64,000 nucleotides of DNA from an uncultured Isoptericola sp. (GCA_947497265.1 CANMFP010000014.1:1-64000); one strand, 5' to 3'. Numbered from the stretch's first letter, positions 17,054-25,859 are shown. Notes: generated from the letters alone by a model not told the origin. Numbers and translations: made by a program.

Positions 17054-18436
17054 TCAGGCCTTGGCCTGGTCCTCGGTCGCCTCGTTCTCGGCGGGCTCGT
17101 CCGTGTCGGCGTCCGCCTCGACGGCGGCGTCCTCGGCAGCGGCGGCCTCGGCCTCGTCGTCCTCGGCGGTGCCGATGAACTCGGTCAGGTCCACCACGTT
17201 GCCCTCGGAGTCCTTGACCTCGATGTCCCGCAGTGCCACCGCGAGCGCCTTGGAGCGCGCGACCTCGCCGACCATCGCGGGGATCTGCCCGCCCTGGTCG
17301 AGGGTCTGGATGAACTGCTGCGGCTCCATGCCGTACTGCTGCGAGGCCTGCACGAGGTACTCGATGAGCTCGCCCTGGCCGACCTGCACCTTGAGCTCTT
17401 CGGCGAGGGTGTCGAGCAGGATCTGGTTGGTGATCGCCTTCGTGGCGTCCACGGTGACCTCGGCGCGGTGCTCGTCGTCCTCGAGCCGGCCCTCCTGCTC
17501 GAGGTGGCGGTGCACCTCGGCCTCCACGACGCCCTGCGGCACCGGGATCTCGACGGCCTCGAGAAGCTTCTCGAGCAGGGCGTCGCGGGCTGCGACGGCC
17601 TGGGTCGAGGTCTTGGACGACGCCACCTGCTCACGCAGGTCCGCCTTGAGCTCGTCGAGGGTGTCGAACTCCGACGCCATCTGGGCGAAGTCGTCGTCGG
17701 CCTCGGGCAGCTCGCGCTCCTTGACGGAGGTCGCGGTGACCGTGACGGTCGCCTCGTCGCCCGCGTGCTCGCCACCGGCGAGGTTCGAGGTGAAGGTCGT
17801 GGTCTCGTCGGCGGACAGGCCGGTGAGGGCCTCGTCCAGGCCCTCGAGCATGTTGCCGGCGCCGATCTGGTACGAGACGCCGGAGACCGAGTCGATCTCC
17901 TCGTCGCCGATGACGGCACGGAGGTCGATGACGACGTAGTCGCCCTCGACGGCGGGGCGGTCGACGCCCACCAGGGTGCCGAAGCGCTCGCGCAGGGACT
18001 CGAGGCGCTCGTCCACGTCGGCGTCGGTGACCTCGGTCGACTCGACGGTCAGCTCCATGCCGGCCAGGTCGGGCAGCGTCACCTCGGGACGGATCTCGAC
18101 CTCGGCGACGAACGCCAGCTGGCCCTCGCCCGCCTTCTCCGGGATCTCGGTGACCTCGACCTCGGGCTGGCCCAGGGGACGCAGCTCGGTCTCGTTCACG
18201 GCGTCGCGGTAGAAGCCCGACAGGCCCTCGTTCACGGCGTGCTCGACGACGGCACCCCAGCCGACCCGCTGGTCGATGATGCGCGGGGGGACCTTGCCCT
18301 TGCGGAAGCCGGGGATGTTCACCTGCTCCGCGATGTGCTTGTAGGCGTGGTCGATGCTCGGCTTGAGCTCGTCGTACTCCACCTCGACGGTCAGCTTGAC
18401 CTTGGTGGGGTCCAGGGTCTCGACGGCGCTCTTCAC
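17054..18436 (-). CDS. tig: Trigger factor
   Basis: This 460-aa ribosome-associated chaperone has the ribosome-binding signature GFRKGKVPP near residue 44, the FKBP-like peptidyl-prolyl isomerase domain (about 150-240) and the helical C-terminal chaperone domain. The last 40 residues are a Glu/Asp/Ala-rich acidic tail. I chose the GTG at 18436, which follows GGAGACC and gives a start ([15 protein letters not shown]) typical of the family; upstream in-frame codons lack a ribosome site. The order tig-clpP1-clpP2-clpX is the common one. Confidence 0.96.
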   Translation of the reverse strand: MKSAVETLDPTKVKLTVEVEYDELKPSIDHAYKHIAEQVNIPGFRKGKVPPRIIDQRVGWGAVVEHAVNEGLSGFYRDAVNETELRPLGQPEVEVTEIPEKAGEGQLAFVAEVEIRPEVTLPDLAGMELTVESTEVTDADVDERLESLRERFGTLVGVDRPAVEGDYVVIDLRAVIGDEEIDSVSGVSYQIGAGNMLEGLDEALTGLSADETTTFTSNLAGGEHAGDEATVTVTATSVKERELPEADDDFAQMASEFDTLDELKADLREQVASSKTSTQAVAARDALLEKLLEAVEIPVPQGVVEAEVHRHLEQEGRLEDDEHRAEVTVDATKAITNQILLDTLAEELKVQVGQGELIEYLVQASQQYGMEPQQFIQTLDQGGQIPAMVGEVARSKALAVALRDIEVKDSEGNVVDLTEFIGTAEDDEAEAAAAEDAAVEADADTDEPAENEATEDQAKA

Positions 18437-18654
18437 TTCGATGGTCTCCAACGTGTCGGGTGCGTGCGCGCGCGTCTCGCCGGTAGGAGCCGGGCTGGTT
18501 GCTGCGGCGCTGGATGCTGTGCGGTCGTGCGGTGCTGCGATCGTGCAAAGCCCGGTACGACGGGCGCACGGGCAACCCATCGATCATACGCCACACGGCT
18601 CGGCGTCGACGTGCCGTCAGCGGTGGGATGTGCCACGCCGCAAGCACGCCGTGC

Positions 18655-19311
18655 TCACGGTTCGGCCGTCGAGCGCTTCGGACGCACACGGGTGTGCGCC
18701 CGCTGCCCCTGCTTGCCGAAGAGGCTGAGCAGCTCCACGGCCTCGCCCGCGGCGGGACCGAACCAGTGCGGCACCCGGGTGTCGAACTCGGCGGCCTCCC
18801 CCGGCCCCATGACGACGTCGTGGTGACCGAGCACGAGTCGGAGCCGGCCGGTGAGCACGTAGAGCCACTCGTACCCCTCGTGCGTGCGCGGGTCGGGGGT
18901 GGTGCGCGCGTCAGCCTCGAGGATCATCTTGTAGGCCCCGATCTCGGGCGATCCGGGCGTCAGGGCGATCATCGTGAGCCCGTGGGCCGTCACCGGCTTG
19001 AGGTGCACCCGCGGGTCTCCGGTCGTCGGGGCGTCCACCAGGTCGTCGAGGGTGACGCCGTGCGCGCGGGCCAACGGGAGCAGCAGCTCGAGCGACGGCC
19101 GGCGCGCTCCCGACTCCAGCCGGGACAGCGTGCTCACCGAGATGCCCGTGCTGGCCGAGAGCGCGGCGAGCGTGACCTCCCGCGCCTGCCGGAGGCTCCG
19201 CAGCCGCGGCCCGACGGTGCCCAGCGCCGCGGCGAGGTCGTCGGGCGCCCCGTCTGGCTCGTGGTCGTGGGTCGGGCCGGGTGCCGGTTCGTCATCGTCC
19301 ATACCCAACAC
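18655..19311 (-). CDS. XRE-family regulator with C-terminal cupin domain
   Basis: This 218-aa regulator has an HTH at residues 33-90 (LRQAREVTLAALSASTGISVSTLSRLESGARRPSLELL) and a cupin sensor at about 125-205 (EGYEWLYVLTGRLRLVLGHHDVVMGPGEAAEFD). This is the SutR/PuuR-like architecture in which the cupin binds a small molecule and alters DNA binding. It is divergent from the flavoprotein at 19371, with a TTGCC-N5-GGCAA palindrome at 19313-19327 between them. The start could instead be the ATG at 19302. The ligand is unknown. Confidence 0.87.
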   Translation of the reverse strand: MLGMDDDEPAPGPTHDHEPDGAPDDLAAALGTVGPRLRSLRQAREVTLAALSASTGISVSTLSRLESGARRPSLELLLPLARAHGVTLDDLVDAPTTGDPRVHLKPVTAHGLTMIALTPGSPEIGAYKMILEADARTTPDPRTHEGYEWLYVLTGRLRLVLGHHDVVMGPGEAAEFDTRVPHWFGPAAGEAVELLSLFGKQGQRAHTRVRPKRSTAEP

Positions 19312-19312
19312 T

Positions 19313-19327
19313 TTGCCATATCGGCAA
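19313..19327. promoter_or_regulatory. Candidate operator between XRE-cupin and flavoprotein genes
   Basis: TTGCC-ATATC-GGCAA is a perfect 5-bp inverted repeat with a 5-bp spacer, lying 2 bp upstream of the XRE-cupin start and 44 bp before the divergent flavoprotein gene. Its position suits autoregulation and shared control. Confidence 0.55.
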
Positions 19328-19370
19328 CGCGCCTTGCTGCCCGACCTGGGTCGGGCGCACGCTGGGGCAC

Positions 19371-20330
19371 ATGGACGAGAATCTGGACACGACGTACGAC
19401 GTACTGGTGATCGGTGGCGGCGCCGCCGGGCTGAGCGGTGCCCTCACGCTCGCCCGCGCCCGGTGGAGGGTCGCCGTGATCGACGCGGGCGAGCCTCGCA
19501 ACGCCCCCGCGGCCGGCGTGCACGGGCTCCTCGGGCGCGAGGGCGTCGCACCGGCCGAGCTGGTCGCGACGGGCCGCGCCGAGGTTCGCGGCTACGGCGG
19601 GCAGATCGTGGACGGGCGCGCGGCCCAGGTCGTCCGGGACGACGGCGGCACGCACCCCTTCGCGGTCACGCTCGACGACGGGAGGGTCTCCCGCGCCCGG
19701 CGCCTGCTCGTGACGACCGGCCTCGTCGACGAGCTGCCCGACGTGCCCGGGCTGGCCGAGCACTGGGGACGCGACGTGGTGCACTGCCCGTTCTGCCACG
19801 GCTACGAGGTGCGCGACCGGCGCATCGGCGTCCTCGCCTCCGGCCCGACGGCCGCGCACCAGGCGCTGCTCTTCAGTCAGTGGAGCGACCAGGTGGTCCT
19901 GCTGGCGCACACCGCGCCGGAACCGTCACCGGAGGACGCCGCGAAGCTCGCGGCCCGCGGGGTCACGGTGGCGACAGGCAAGGTCCGCGAGGTGACGGCC
20001 CGGGACGGCCGGCTGACCGGCGTCGTGCTCGTCGACGGCACGGCCGTCGCGCTCGACGCCCTCGCCGTCGCGACGACGATGCGCGCCCGGGCCGACGTCG
20101 TCGGGCAGCTCGGCCTCGAGACCGCACCGCATCCGTCCGGCCAGGGCGAGCACCTCGTCGCGGACGCGACCGGCCGCAGCTCCGTCCCGGGCGTCTGGGT
20201 GGCGGGCAACGCCACCAACCTGACCGCCCAGGTCTCGACGGCCGCCGCCGAGGGCACCTGGGCCGCCGCGCAGATCACCGCCGACCTCATCGGTGCGGAC
20301 GCGACTGCCGCGGTTGCCGCAGGTCGCTAG
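19371..20330 (+). CDS. NAD(P)/FAD-dependent oxidoreductase, thioredoxin-reductase-like
   Basis: This 319-aa flavoprotein has the FAD Rossmann motif VIGGGAAGLSGALTLARA near residue 13 and the redox CPFC pair (VVHCPFCHGYE) near 143. The second nucleotide-binding site is degenerate (GVLASGP instead of GxGxxG), so NADPH binding may be altered. This places it among thioredoxin reductase-like proteins, some of which reduce dithiol natural products (GliT/HlmI type). It is divergent from the XRE-cupin regulator, likely its controller. The ATG at 19371 is preferred over a start 30 codons upstream. Substrate unknown. Confidence 0.83.
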   Translation: MDENLDTTYDVLVIGGGAAGLSGALTLARARWRVAVIDAGEPRNAPAAGVHGLLGREGVAPAELVATGRAEVRGYGGQIVDGRAAQVVRDDGGTHPFAVTLDDGRVSRARRLLVTTGLVDELPDVPGLAEHWGRDVVHCPFCHGYEVRDRRIGVLASGPTAAHQALLFSQWSDQVVLLAHTAPEPSPEDAAKLAARGVTVATGKVREVTARDGRLTGVVLVDGTAVALDALAVATTMRARADVVGQLGLETAPHPSGQGEHLVADATGRSSVPGVWVAGNATNLTAQVSTAAAEGTWAAAQITADLIGADATAAVAAGR

Positions 20331-20405
20331 GACCCGATGGTGCGGGCGGTGCCCGGGTGCCAGGATGGCGGCGGGACGCCCAGCCGAGACACCGGGAGGA
20401 GCCTG

Positions 20406-20768
20406 ATGGCCGCCGAACGCTTCCCGCGCTGGGTGTACTCCCGGGGCACCGAGCCCGACGCCCGGTTCTCCCTGGCGAACGAACGCACGGTCCTCGCCTG
20501 GATCCGTACGTCGCTCGGGCTCGTCGCCGGCGGGACGGCGCTCGAGGCGCTCGACCTGCCGATGGAACCCCACCTGCGCCTCGCCGCGGCGATCGTGCTG
20601 CTGGTCGCCGGGTCGGCAGTGCCCGTGCTGGCGGCGGTCGAGTGGGCGCGCACGGAGCGCGCCATGCGTGAGGAGGCCCCGCTGCCGGGCGGGTTCACCG
20701 GCCTCCTGCTCGTGACGTCGGTGACCGTGGTGGGCATCCTGGTCCTGCTGGCGCTGCTGCTGAGATGA
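20406..20768 (+). CDS. DUF202 membrane protein (first of pair)
   Basis: This 120-aa protein has the YidH/DUF202 pattern: DARFSLANERTVLAWIRTSLGLVAGGTALE near residue 18, followed by three membrane segments ending in ILVLLALLLR. The function of the family is unknown. The ATG follows GGGAGGAGCCTG and gives the typical short N-terminus. Its stop overlaps the start of the next DUF202 gene (ATGA), so the two are translationally coupled and may form a heteromer. Confidence 0.85.
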   Translation: MAAERFPRWVYSRGTEPDARFSLANERTVLAWIRTSLGLVAGGTALEALDLPMEPHLRLAAAIVLLVAGSAVPVLAAVEWARTERAMREEAPLPGGFTGLLLVTSVTVVGILVLLALLLR

Positions 20769-21103
20769 GCGAGGCCGAAGGTCCCCACCGGCCCGGACGC
20801 GGGCTGGCCGCCGAGCGCACCGAGCTGGCGTGGCGGCGCTCCGTGCTGTCGTTCGCGGCGGCGGCACTGGTGACGATGCAGGTCTTCCCTGCGGTCCGGG
20901 GCACCCACGCCCTGGCCGTGGCCGGTGTCGCCCTCCTGCTCACTCCCCCGGCGTGGTGGTTCGCAAGCCGCCACGCCCGCCGGACGCAGGCGCACCTGCG
21001 GCAGGAGGTCCCCCGCCTGAGGCACGGCCGTCGCATCGCGCTGGTCTGCGCGGGGACGTCGCTGCTCGGCCTGGGCGGCACGGTCCTGGTGCTCGTCTTC
21101 TGA
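20765..21103 (+). CDS. DUF202 membrane protein (second of pair)
   Basis: This 112-aa protein is a second DUF202 member: GLAAERTELAWRRSVLSFAAAALVT near residue 13, then two further hydrophobic segments, the last ending VLVLVF. The ERTELAWRR motif replaces the ERTVLAWIR of its partner. It overlaps the first DUF202 gene by 4 bp. The ORF ends 38 bp before the tRNA-Pro gene on the opposite strand. No function is known. Confidence 0.85.
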   Translation: MSEAEGPHRPGRGLAAERTELAWRRSVLSFAAAALVTMQVFPAVRGTHALAVAGVALLLTPPAWWFASRHARRTQAHLRQEVPRLRHGRRIALVCAGTSLLGLGGTVLVLVF

Positions 21104-21140
21104 CCGAGGCCGGACCTCACCACGTCGTCGCAGGTCAGAA

Positions 21141-21218
<78 letters not shown>

Positions 21219-21350
21219 AGGTACCTGTCCGCCCGAGGACGGCAGGCCCGGCGCAAGTCTAGTGCCCCGGAGCACCGCCGAGTCTTTGCTAGGCTGGCGC
21301 CCGCATCCCGACGCATGCGGCACCTACCGGTGCTGTGCCGTCGGGCACGT

Positions 21351-21421
21351 GCGGGCGTAGCTTAATGGTAAAGCCTCAGTCTTCCAAACTGATGACGCGG
21401 GTTCGATTCCCGTCGCCCGCT
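21351..21421 (+). tRNA. tRNA-Gly (UCC)
   Basis: Acceptor GCGGGCG pairs with CGCCCGC, the anticodon stem TCAGT/ACTGA carries loop CTTCCAA (anticodon TCC), and the T-loop is TTCGATT. CCA is not encoded. A TAGGCT hexamer at 21290-21295 may be its -10, though no -35 is clear. A hairpin follows at 21430-21467. Confidence 0.95.
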
Positions 21422-21429
21422 CTCCCTGT

Positions 21430-21467
21430 CGAAGCCCAGGTCAGCCAGCGTGCCGGCCTGGGCTTCG
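21430..21467 (+). terminator. Terminator after tRNA-Gly
   Basis: CGAAGCCCAGG at 21430-21440 pairs perfectly with CCTGGGCTTCG at 21457-21467. It lies 8 bp after the tRNA and 43 bp before the box A-like site of the LPMO gene. Confidence 0.7.
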
Positions 21468-21509
21468 CTGCATCCCGGGCACCGCCAGGCAATTCGATCG
21501 CCTCGGTAA

Positions 21510-21522
21510 CCTAAACGGTTCG
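21510..21522 (+). promoter_or_regulatory. Box A-like operator upstream of LPMO
   Basis: CCTAAACGGTTCG differs in few positions from the CCCTAAACGTTTC sites upstream of GH48, GH6 and GH74. It lies about 90 bp before the LPMO start. The inserted G breaks the perfect AAACGTTT core, so binding may be weaker. No box B is visible here. Confidence 0.5.
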
Positions 21523-21611
21523 ATCATGGCGCCGGAGGCGTCCCGCGTGGCCTGATGGCATCTGTTCGGGCCGCCTCGTGCGGCCGCCGCACGAGCATCA
21601 GGAGGACACCG

Positions 21612-22721
21612 ATGTCCCGCACAACCCGATGGCGCAAGGCGGCGATGGCCGCCTCCGCCGCCCTCGTCGCGCCACTCGCGTTCGTGGCCGTCGCCACGGT
21701 GGGCGCGAGCTCGGCCGCCGCCCACGGTTCGGTCACCGACCCGCCCACCCGCAACTACGGCTGCCTCGAGCGGTGGGGCGACGATCACCTGAACCCCGAG
21801 ATGGCTGAGATCGACCCGATGTGCTGGGGCGCCTGGCAGGCCGAGCCGGCCGCCATGTGGAACTGGAACGGCCTGTACCACGAAGGCATCAACCACCGGC
21901 ACGAGGAGCTCATCCCCGACGGCCAGCTCTGCTCCGGCGGTCAGACCGAGGGCGGGCGGTACGACTACCTCGACACGCCCGGCGGCTGGTACGCCACCGG
22001 CGTCGACCACCAGTTCACGCTCACCCTCACCGACGGCGCGAACCACGGCGCGGACTACCTGCGGATCTACGTCTCGAAGCCCAGCTTCGACCCCACGACC
22101 GAGCGTCTCGGCTGGGACGACCTCGACCTGCTGCAGGTGACGGACTCCTACCCGACCACGTCGCCGTACCAGGCCGAGGTGGACCTGACCGGCTACGACG
22201 GCCGCGCGGTGCTCTACACCGTCTGGCAGGCGAGCCACGCCGACCAGCCGTACTACCTGTGCTCCGACATCAACATCGGTGGCGGGGACATCGTCGGCGA
22301 CGGCCCCGCCGACGGTGAGGACCCGGGCGACGGCGAAGACCCCGGTGACGGTGAAGACCCCGGTGACGGTGAAGACCCCGGTGACGGTGAAGACCCGGGC
22401 GACGGCGAAGACCCCGGTGACGGCGAGGACCCGGGCGACGGCACCGGCGGTGACTGCACCGCCGAGGCGACCGTCACCAACTCGTGGTCCGGCGGCTACC
22501 AGGCCGACGTGACCGTGACCGCCGGCGACGCGGCGATCGACGGCTGGGACGTCGTCGTCGACGGCGCGACGATCAACCAGGCGTGGAACGGGTCGGTGTC
22601 CGGCAGCACCGTCTCGAACGTCGACTGGAACGGCAGCCTCGCGGCCGGCGCGTCCACGTCGTTCGGATTCATCGGCAACGGCGATCCGAGCGCCATCTCC
22701 ACGGAGTGCTCGGCAGCCTGA
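21612..22721 (+). CDS. AA10 lytic polysaccharide monooxygenase with CBM2
   Basis: This 369-aa secreted enzyme cleaves crystalline cellulose (or chitin) oxidatively using a copper centre. A signal peptide of 37 residues ends in SSAAA, leaving His38 as mature residue 1; with the later His in QASHADQPYYLC it makes the histidine brace. The AA10 domain spans about 38-228, followed by a linker of seven DGEDPG repeats (about 234-275) and a C-terminal CBM2 (TNSWSGGYQADVTV start). Start ATG after AGGAGGACACCG. Linkage to cellulase operators suggests cellulose as substrate. Confidence 0.93.
   Translation: MSRTTRWRKAAMAASAALVAPLAFVAVATVGASSAAAHGSVTDPPTRNYGCLERWGDDHLNPEMAEIDPMCWGAWQAEPAAMWNWNGLYHEGINHRHEELIPDGQLCSGGQTEGGRYDYLDTPGGWYATGVDHQFTLTLTDGANHGADYLRIYVSKPSFDPTTERLGWDDLDLLQVTDSYPTTSPYQAEVDLTGYDGRAVLYTVWQASHADQPYYLCSDINIGGGDIVGDGPADGEDPGDGEDPGDGEDPGDGEDPGDGEDPGDGEDPGDGEDPGDGTGGDCTAEATVTNSWSGGYQADVTVTAGDAAIDGWDVVVDGATINQAWNGSVSGSTVSNVDWNGSLAAGASTSFGFIGNGDPSAISTECSAA
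22311..22436 (+). repeat. Seven 18-bp tandem repeats in LPMO linker
   Basis: Seven in-frame 18-bp units encode DGEDPG each. Units differ only at wobble positions (GAA/GAG, GGT/GGC, CCC/CCG), which points to recent expansion. The repeat forms the flexible acidic linker between AA10 and CBM2 and could vary in copy number between strains. Confidence 0.9.
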
Positions 22722-22730
22722 CCTGCTCGC

Positions 22731-22769
22731 GGCGTCGGCCCCGGTCCTGGCAGGATCGGGGCCGACGCC
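22731..22769 (+). terminator. Terminator after LPMO
   Basis: GGCGTCGGCCCC at 22731-22742 pairs with GGGGCCGACGCC at 22758-22769. It ends the LPMO transcript 13 bp before the zapE start. Confidence 0.7.
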
Positions 22770-22782
22770 GTAGGTTCGGACG

Positions 22783-23853
22783 GTGCACCCGATCCTCGAC
22801 GCGGCCGCCGGCTCCGGCTTCGTCCTCTCCCCCGCACAGCGGGTGGCCGCCGGCCGGCTGGAGGAGCTGCTGCGCACCGGCGGGCGCGGGGACGGCGTCT
22901 ACCTGTGGGGACCGGTGGGCCGCGGCAAGACCTGGCTGCTCGACACCTTCAACGCGGCGGCCGGCGGTCCCCGCTTCCACTTCCACGAGTTCTACCGGGC
23001 GCTGCACGCCGAGGTGTGGGCCCGCACCGGGCGCGAGAAGGCCATGGAGCGCGCGCTCGACGCGCTGCTCGGCGACGCCCGCACCCTCTGCTTCGACGAG
23101 CTCCACCTGCACGACCCCGGCGACGCCATGCTCCTCACCCGTGCCCTGCGCGCGCTCCTCGCACGGCGCGTCACCGTCGTCGCGACGTCGAACTACCCGC
23201 CGCACGGGTTGTTGCCGTCGCCGCTCTACCACCATCTCGCCGAGCCGCTCGTCGAGATGGTCGAGGAGTCCCTGGCCGTGATCGAGGTCGCCGGCCCCAC
23301 GGACTTCCGCACCCTCGCGCCCGACGACGGCCGCGTGGCCCAGGGCTGGCGATCCGGCCGTGTCCTGGCCGCCGGCACGCTCGAGACGCCGGACGTGGCG
23401 GACCGCGTGGACGTCCCGCTGCCCGGCGGTCGCGCGGTGGAGGCGCTGCGGGTCGACGGCGGCACGCTCTGGTTCGACTTCCTGGGCCTGTGCGCCGCTC
23501 CCGTGTCTGCCGCGGACCTGCTGTCCCTGGCCGAGCGCTACCGACGGTTCGTGCTGCTCGGCCTCCCGCCCCTCACCGACTGCCGCCCCGACACGCAGGC
23601 GCGGTTCGTGAGCCTCGTGGACGTGCTGCACGACAAGGACCGACCGCTCGTGCTCACGCTCACCGCCGACGAGGACGACCGGCAGCCCTCGGACCACCTC
23701 GCGACGCTGCTGACCGTGCCCGCCGACCGGCCGGCGCCGCCGGACCTGCCGCGTGCCGCGAGCCGGCTGCACCAGGTGGCACAGTCGCCGTCCGACTCAT
23801 CGAGGTTGCTGATGAGTGGGACCAGCCTTGTCGATCGGTCGTCGGGTCGTTAG
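22783..23853 (+). CDS. zapE: Cell division protein ZapE (AFG1-like ATPase)
   Basis: This 356-aa P-loop ATPase has Walker A GPVGRGKT near residue 45, the FHEFYRALH segment typical of AFG1/ZapE near 68, Walker B LCFDELHLHDP near 108, and a sensor ATSNYPPHGL near 138. In proteobacteria ZapE acts on FtsZ rings; the role in actinobacteria is less studied. No signal peptide, so cytoplasmic. The start GTG at 22783 is consistent with MHPILDAAAGSGF. Its stop codon lies within the -10 hexamer of the cysK leader promoter. Confidence 0.85.
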   Translation: MHPILDAAAGSGFVLSPAQRVAAGRLEELLRTGGRGDGVYLWGPVGRGKTWLLDTFNAAAGGPRFHFHEFYRALHAEVWARTGREKAMERALDALLGDARTLCFDELHLHDPGDAMLLTRALRALLARRVTVVATSNYPPHGLLPSPLYHHLAEPLVEMVEESLAVIEVAGPTDFRTLAPDDGRVAQGWRSGRVLAAGTLETPDVADRVDVPLPGGRAVEALRVDGGTLWFDFLGLCAAPVSAADLLSLAERYRRFVLLGLPPLTDCRPDTQARFVSLVDVLHDKDRPLVLTLTADEDDRQPSDHLATLLTVPADRPAPPDLPRAASRLHQVAQSPSDSSRLLMSGTSLVDRSSGR

Positions 23854-23856
23854 GCT
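23828..23856 (+). promoter_or_regulatory. Promoter of the cys leader
   Basis: TTGTCG at 23828-23833 and TAGGCT at 23851-23856 are separated by 17 bp, close to the housekeeping sigma factor consensus. The -10 overlaps the zapE stop. Transcription would begin near 23863, about 70 nt before the leader peptide ATG. Confidence 0.6.
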
Positions 23857-23932
23857 CGACGCCGCAGGCCCTTGCCCGGCCCGCCCGGAAAGCACACGAT
23901 ACGGCCCACGCCGCCGACCACGGGAGGAACCG

Positions 23933-24043
23933 ATGAGCACCACCGCGTTCCTCCGTGCTGCTTTCCCCGCCACCTCCCGGACGTGCACCGCCGTGCGCCT
24001 GCCGGTGAGCGGCGCCCTCATGGCAGCCTGCTGCTGTCGGTAG
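23933..24043 (+). CDS. Cysteine leader peptide upstream of cysK (36 aa)
   Basis: A 36-codon ORF starts with ATG after GGGAGGAACCG and ends in Ala-Cys-Cys-Cys-Arg before TAG, with one more Cys mid-peptide. Three consecutive Cys codons at the end of a leader upstream of cysteine synthesis genes suggest that charged Cys-tRNA level controls ribosome stalling and so expression of cysK-cysE. Polycysteine leader ORFs acting as cysteine-responsive attenuators are known in mycobacteria. The mechanism between the stop and cysK (180 nt) is not clear; I see no convincing terminator/antiterminator pair. Confidence 0.72.
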   Translation: MSTTAFLRAAFPATSRTCTAVRLPVSGALMAACCCR

Positions 24044-24223
24044 AGCGTCCACGCCACGCCTGACCCGCCACGCGGGCCGCGGCGACCGTGCGACGCTCGC
24101 CCCACTCTGCCTCTCCGCCACGACGACACGTCAGCGCCGCTCCCTGGCGCGCGCCCCCGTCGGGCACCGCCGCTCAGCACCCTCGACCACCGCACCACCG
24201 CAACTGACGAAGGAACATCACAC
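24044..24223 (+). other. Spacer between cys leader peptide and cysK
   Basis: The 180-nt stretch holds no gene. It is C-rich in its second half, which could suit a Rho-dependent or exposure-type control after leader translation. A ribosome site (GAAGGAAC) lies just before cysK at about 24209. Confidence 0.4.
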
Positions 24224-25159
24224 ATGGCCACCATCTACGACGACGCGACGAAGCTCATCGGGCGCACCCCGCTGGTCAAGATCAACCGACTCACCGAGGG
24301 CGCTCCCGCGACGGTCGCCGCCAAGCTGGAGTTCTACAACCCGGCGAACTCCGTCAAGGACCGCATCGGCGTCTCGATCATCGACGCCGCCGAGGCGTCC
24401 GGCGAGCTCCAGCCCGGCGGCACGATCGTCGAGGGCACCTCGGGCAACACCGGCATCGCCCTGGCGTGGGTCGGCGCGGCGCGTGGCTACGACGTCGTGC
24501 TCACCATGCCGGAGACCATGTCCAAGGAGCGCCGCGCCCTGCTGCGCGCGTACGGTGCCGAGCTCGTGCTCACGCCGGGCGCCGAGGGCATGAAGGGTGC
24601 CGTCTCCGCGGCCGAGAAGATCGCCGCCGAGCGCCCGGGCGCCGTCCTGGCCCGCCAGTTCGCCAACGAGGCGAACCCGAAGGTCCACCGGGAGACCACC
24701 GCCGAGGAGATCTGGGCGGACACCGACGGCGGCGTCGACATCGTCATCTCCGGCATCGGCACCGGCGGCACCATCACCGGCGTCGGCCAGGTGCTCAAGG
24801 AGCGCAAGCCCGAGGTCAAGATCATCGCCGTCGAGCCCGAGGAGTCCGCCATCCTCAACGGCGGCGCCCCCGGTCCGCACAAGATCCAGGGCCTCGGCGC
24901 GAACTTCGTGCCCGACATCCTCGACCGCGAGGTGTACGACGAGGTCATCGACATCAACGCGGAGACGTCCGTCGAGTTCGCCAAGCGCGCAGCCAAGGAG
25001 GAGGGCCTGCTCGTCGGGATCTCCTCGGGTGCCGCCCTGGCCGCCGCGGTGCAGGTCGCTCAGCGCGAGGAGAACGCCGGCAAGACGATCGTCGTGATCA
25101 TCCCCGACTTCGGCGAGCGCTACCTGTCGACCATCCTGTACGCGGACCTGCTGGACTGA
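24224..25159 (+). CDS. cysK: Cysteine synthase A (O-acetylserine sulfhydrylase)
   Basis: This 311-aa PLP enzyme makes cysteine from O-acetylserine and sulfide. The PLP lysine sits in NPANSVKDR near residue 44, the substrate loop in EGTSGNTG near 71 and the phosphate loop in [10 protein letters not shown] near 178. Length and motifs fit CysK and not cystathionine beta-synthase. The ATG follows GAAGGAACATCACAC. cysE begins within its stop region, so both enzymes of the pathway are co-translated; CysK and CysE also form the cysteine synthase complex. The Cys-rich leader upstream likely regulates it. Confidence 0.96.
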   Translation: MATIYDDATKLIGRTPLVKINRLTEGAPATVAAKLEFYNPANSVKDRIGVSIIDAAEASGELQPGGTIVEGTSGNTGIALAWVGAARGYDVVLTMPETMSKERRALLRAYGAELVLTPGAEGMKGAVSAAEKIAAERPGAVLARQFANEANPKVHRETTAEEIWADTDGGVDIVISGIGTGGTITGVGQVLKERKPEVKIIAVEPEESAILNGGAPGPHKIQGLGANFVPDILDREVYDEVIDINAETSVEFAKRAAKEEGLLVGISSGAALAAAVQVAQREENAGKTIVVIIPDFGERYLSTILYADLLD

Positions 25160-25764
25160 TGGACCGCTCCTCGGCGCGCGCGTTCCTCCGCCTCCTCCGT
25201 GAGGACGCGGAGACCGCGCGCGCCCAGGACCCGGCCGCGACCTCGCTCGCCGCGGTCGTCCTGACCTACCCCGGCGTCCACGCCGTGTGGCACTACCGCG
25301 TCGCGCACGCCCTGTGGCAGCAGCCCGCGCTGCGCCTGCTCGCGCGCGTGATATCGCTCGCGTCCCGGCTCTTCACCGGCGTCGAGATCCACCCGGGTGC
25401 CCGCATCGGCCGTCGGCTGTTCATCGACCACGGGATGGGCGTCGTCATCGGCGCCACCGCCGAGGTCGGCGACGACTGCCTGCTCTTCCACGGTGTGACG
25501 CTCGGCGGCCGCTCGATGAACCCGGGCAAGCGGCACCCCACCCTCGGCGACCGGGTGATGGTCGGTTCCGGCGCCAAGATCCTCGGCCCGCTGTGGATCG
25601 GCCACGACGCCAAGATCGGCGCCAACGCCGTCGTGACGCGCGACGTCCCGGCGTCCGCCGTCGCCGTCGGGGTCCCGGCACGCCTGCGGACGCCACCCCC
25701 GCCGCGGCCGACCAACGGGCAGAGCTTCGAGGACCCCTCGCAGCTCATCGAGTACGTCATCTGA
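25159..25764 (+). CDS. cysE: Serine O-acetyltransferase
   Basis: This 201-aa left-handed beta-helix enzyme acetylates serine, supplying CysK. Hexapeptide repeats run from about 75 to 165 ([44 protein letters not shown]), with the catalytic His in DHGMG near 90 and HGVTLGG near 110. The C-terminus ends in EYVI; CysE usually binds the CysK active site through a terminal Ile, and that residue is present. The start codon overlaps the cysK stop (TGATG), so translation is coupled. Confidence 0.95.
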   Translation: MDRSSARAFLRLLREDAETARAQDPAATSLAAVVLTYPGVHAVWHYRVAHALWQQPALRLLARVISLASRLFTGVEIHPGARIGRRLFIDHGMGVVIGATAEVGDDCLLFHGVTLGGRSMNPGKRHPTLGDRVMVGSGAKILGPLWIGHDAKIGANAVVTRDVPASAVAVGVPARLRTPPPPRPTNGQSFEDPSQLIEYVI

Positions 25765-25831
25765 TGTCGATTCGGCAACGGACGCGTCCAGCCCTTGTTC
25801 GGTGCCGTCGGCGGCACTAGAAAGGTTGGTG

Positions 25832-25855
25832 GTGCGGGGCAACGGCGCCCCGCAC
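25832..25855 (+). terminator. Terminator after cysE
   Basis: GTGCGGGGC at 25832-25840 pairs perfectly with GCCCCGCAC at 25847-25855. It lies 68 bp after cysE and just before the convergent MmcQ-like gene, so may serve both. Confidence 0.6.
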
Positions 25856-25859
25856 TCCT

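Noticed and set aside
21290-21295. TAGGCT as -10 of tRNA-Gly
   Set aside because: No recognisable -35 lies 16-18 bp upstream; noted only in the tRNA entry.
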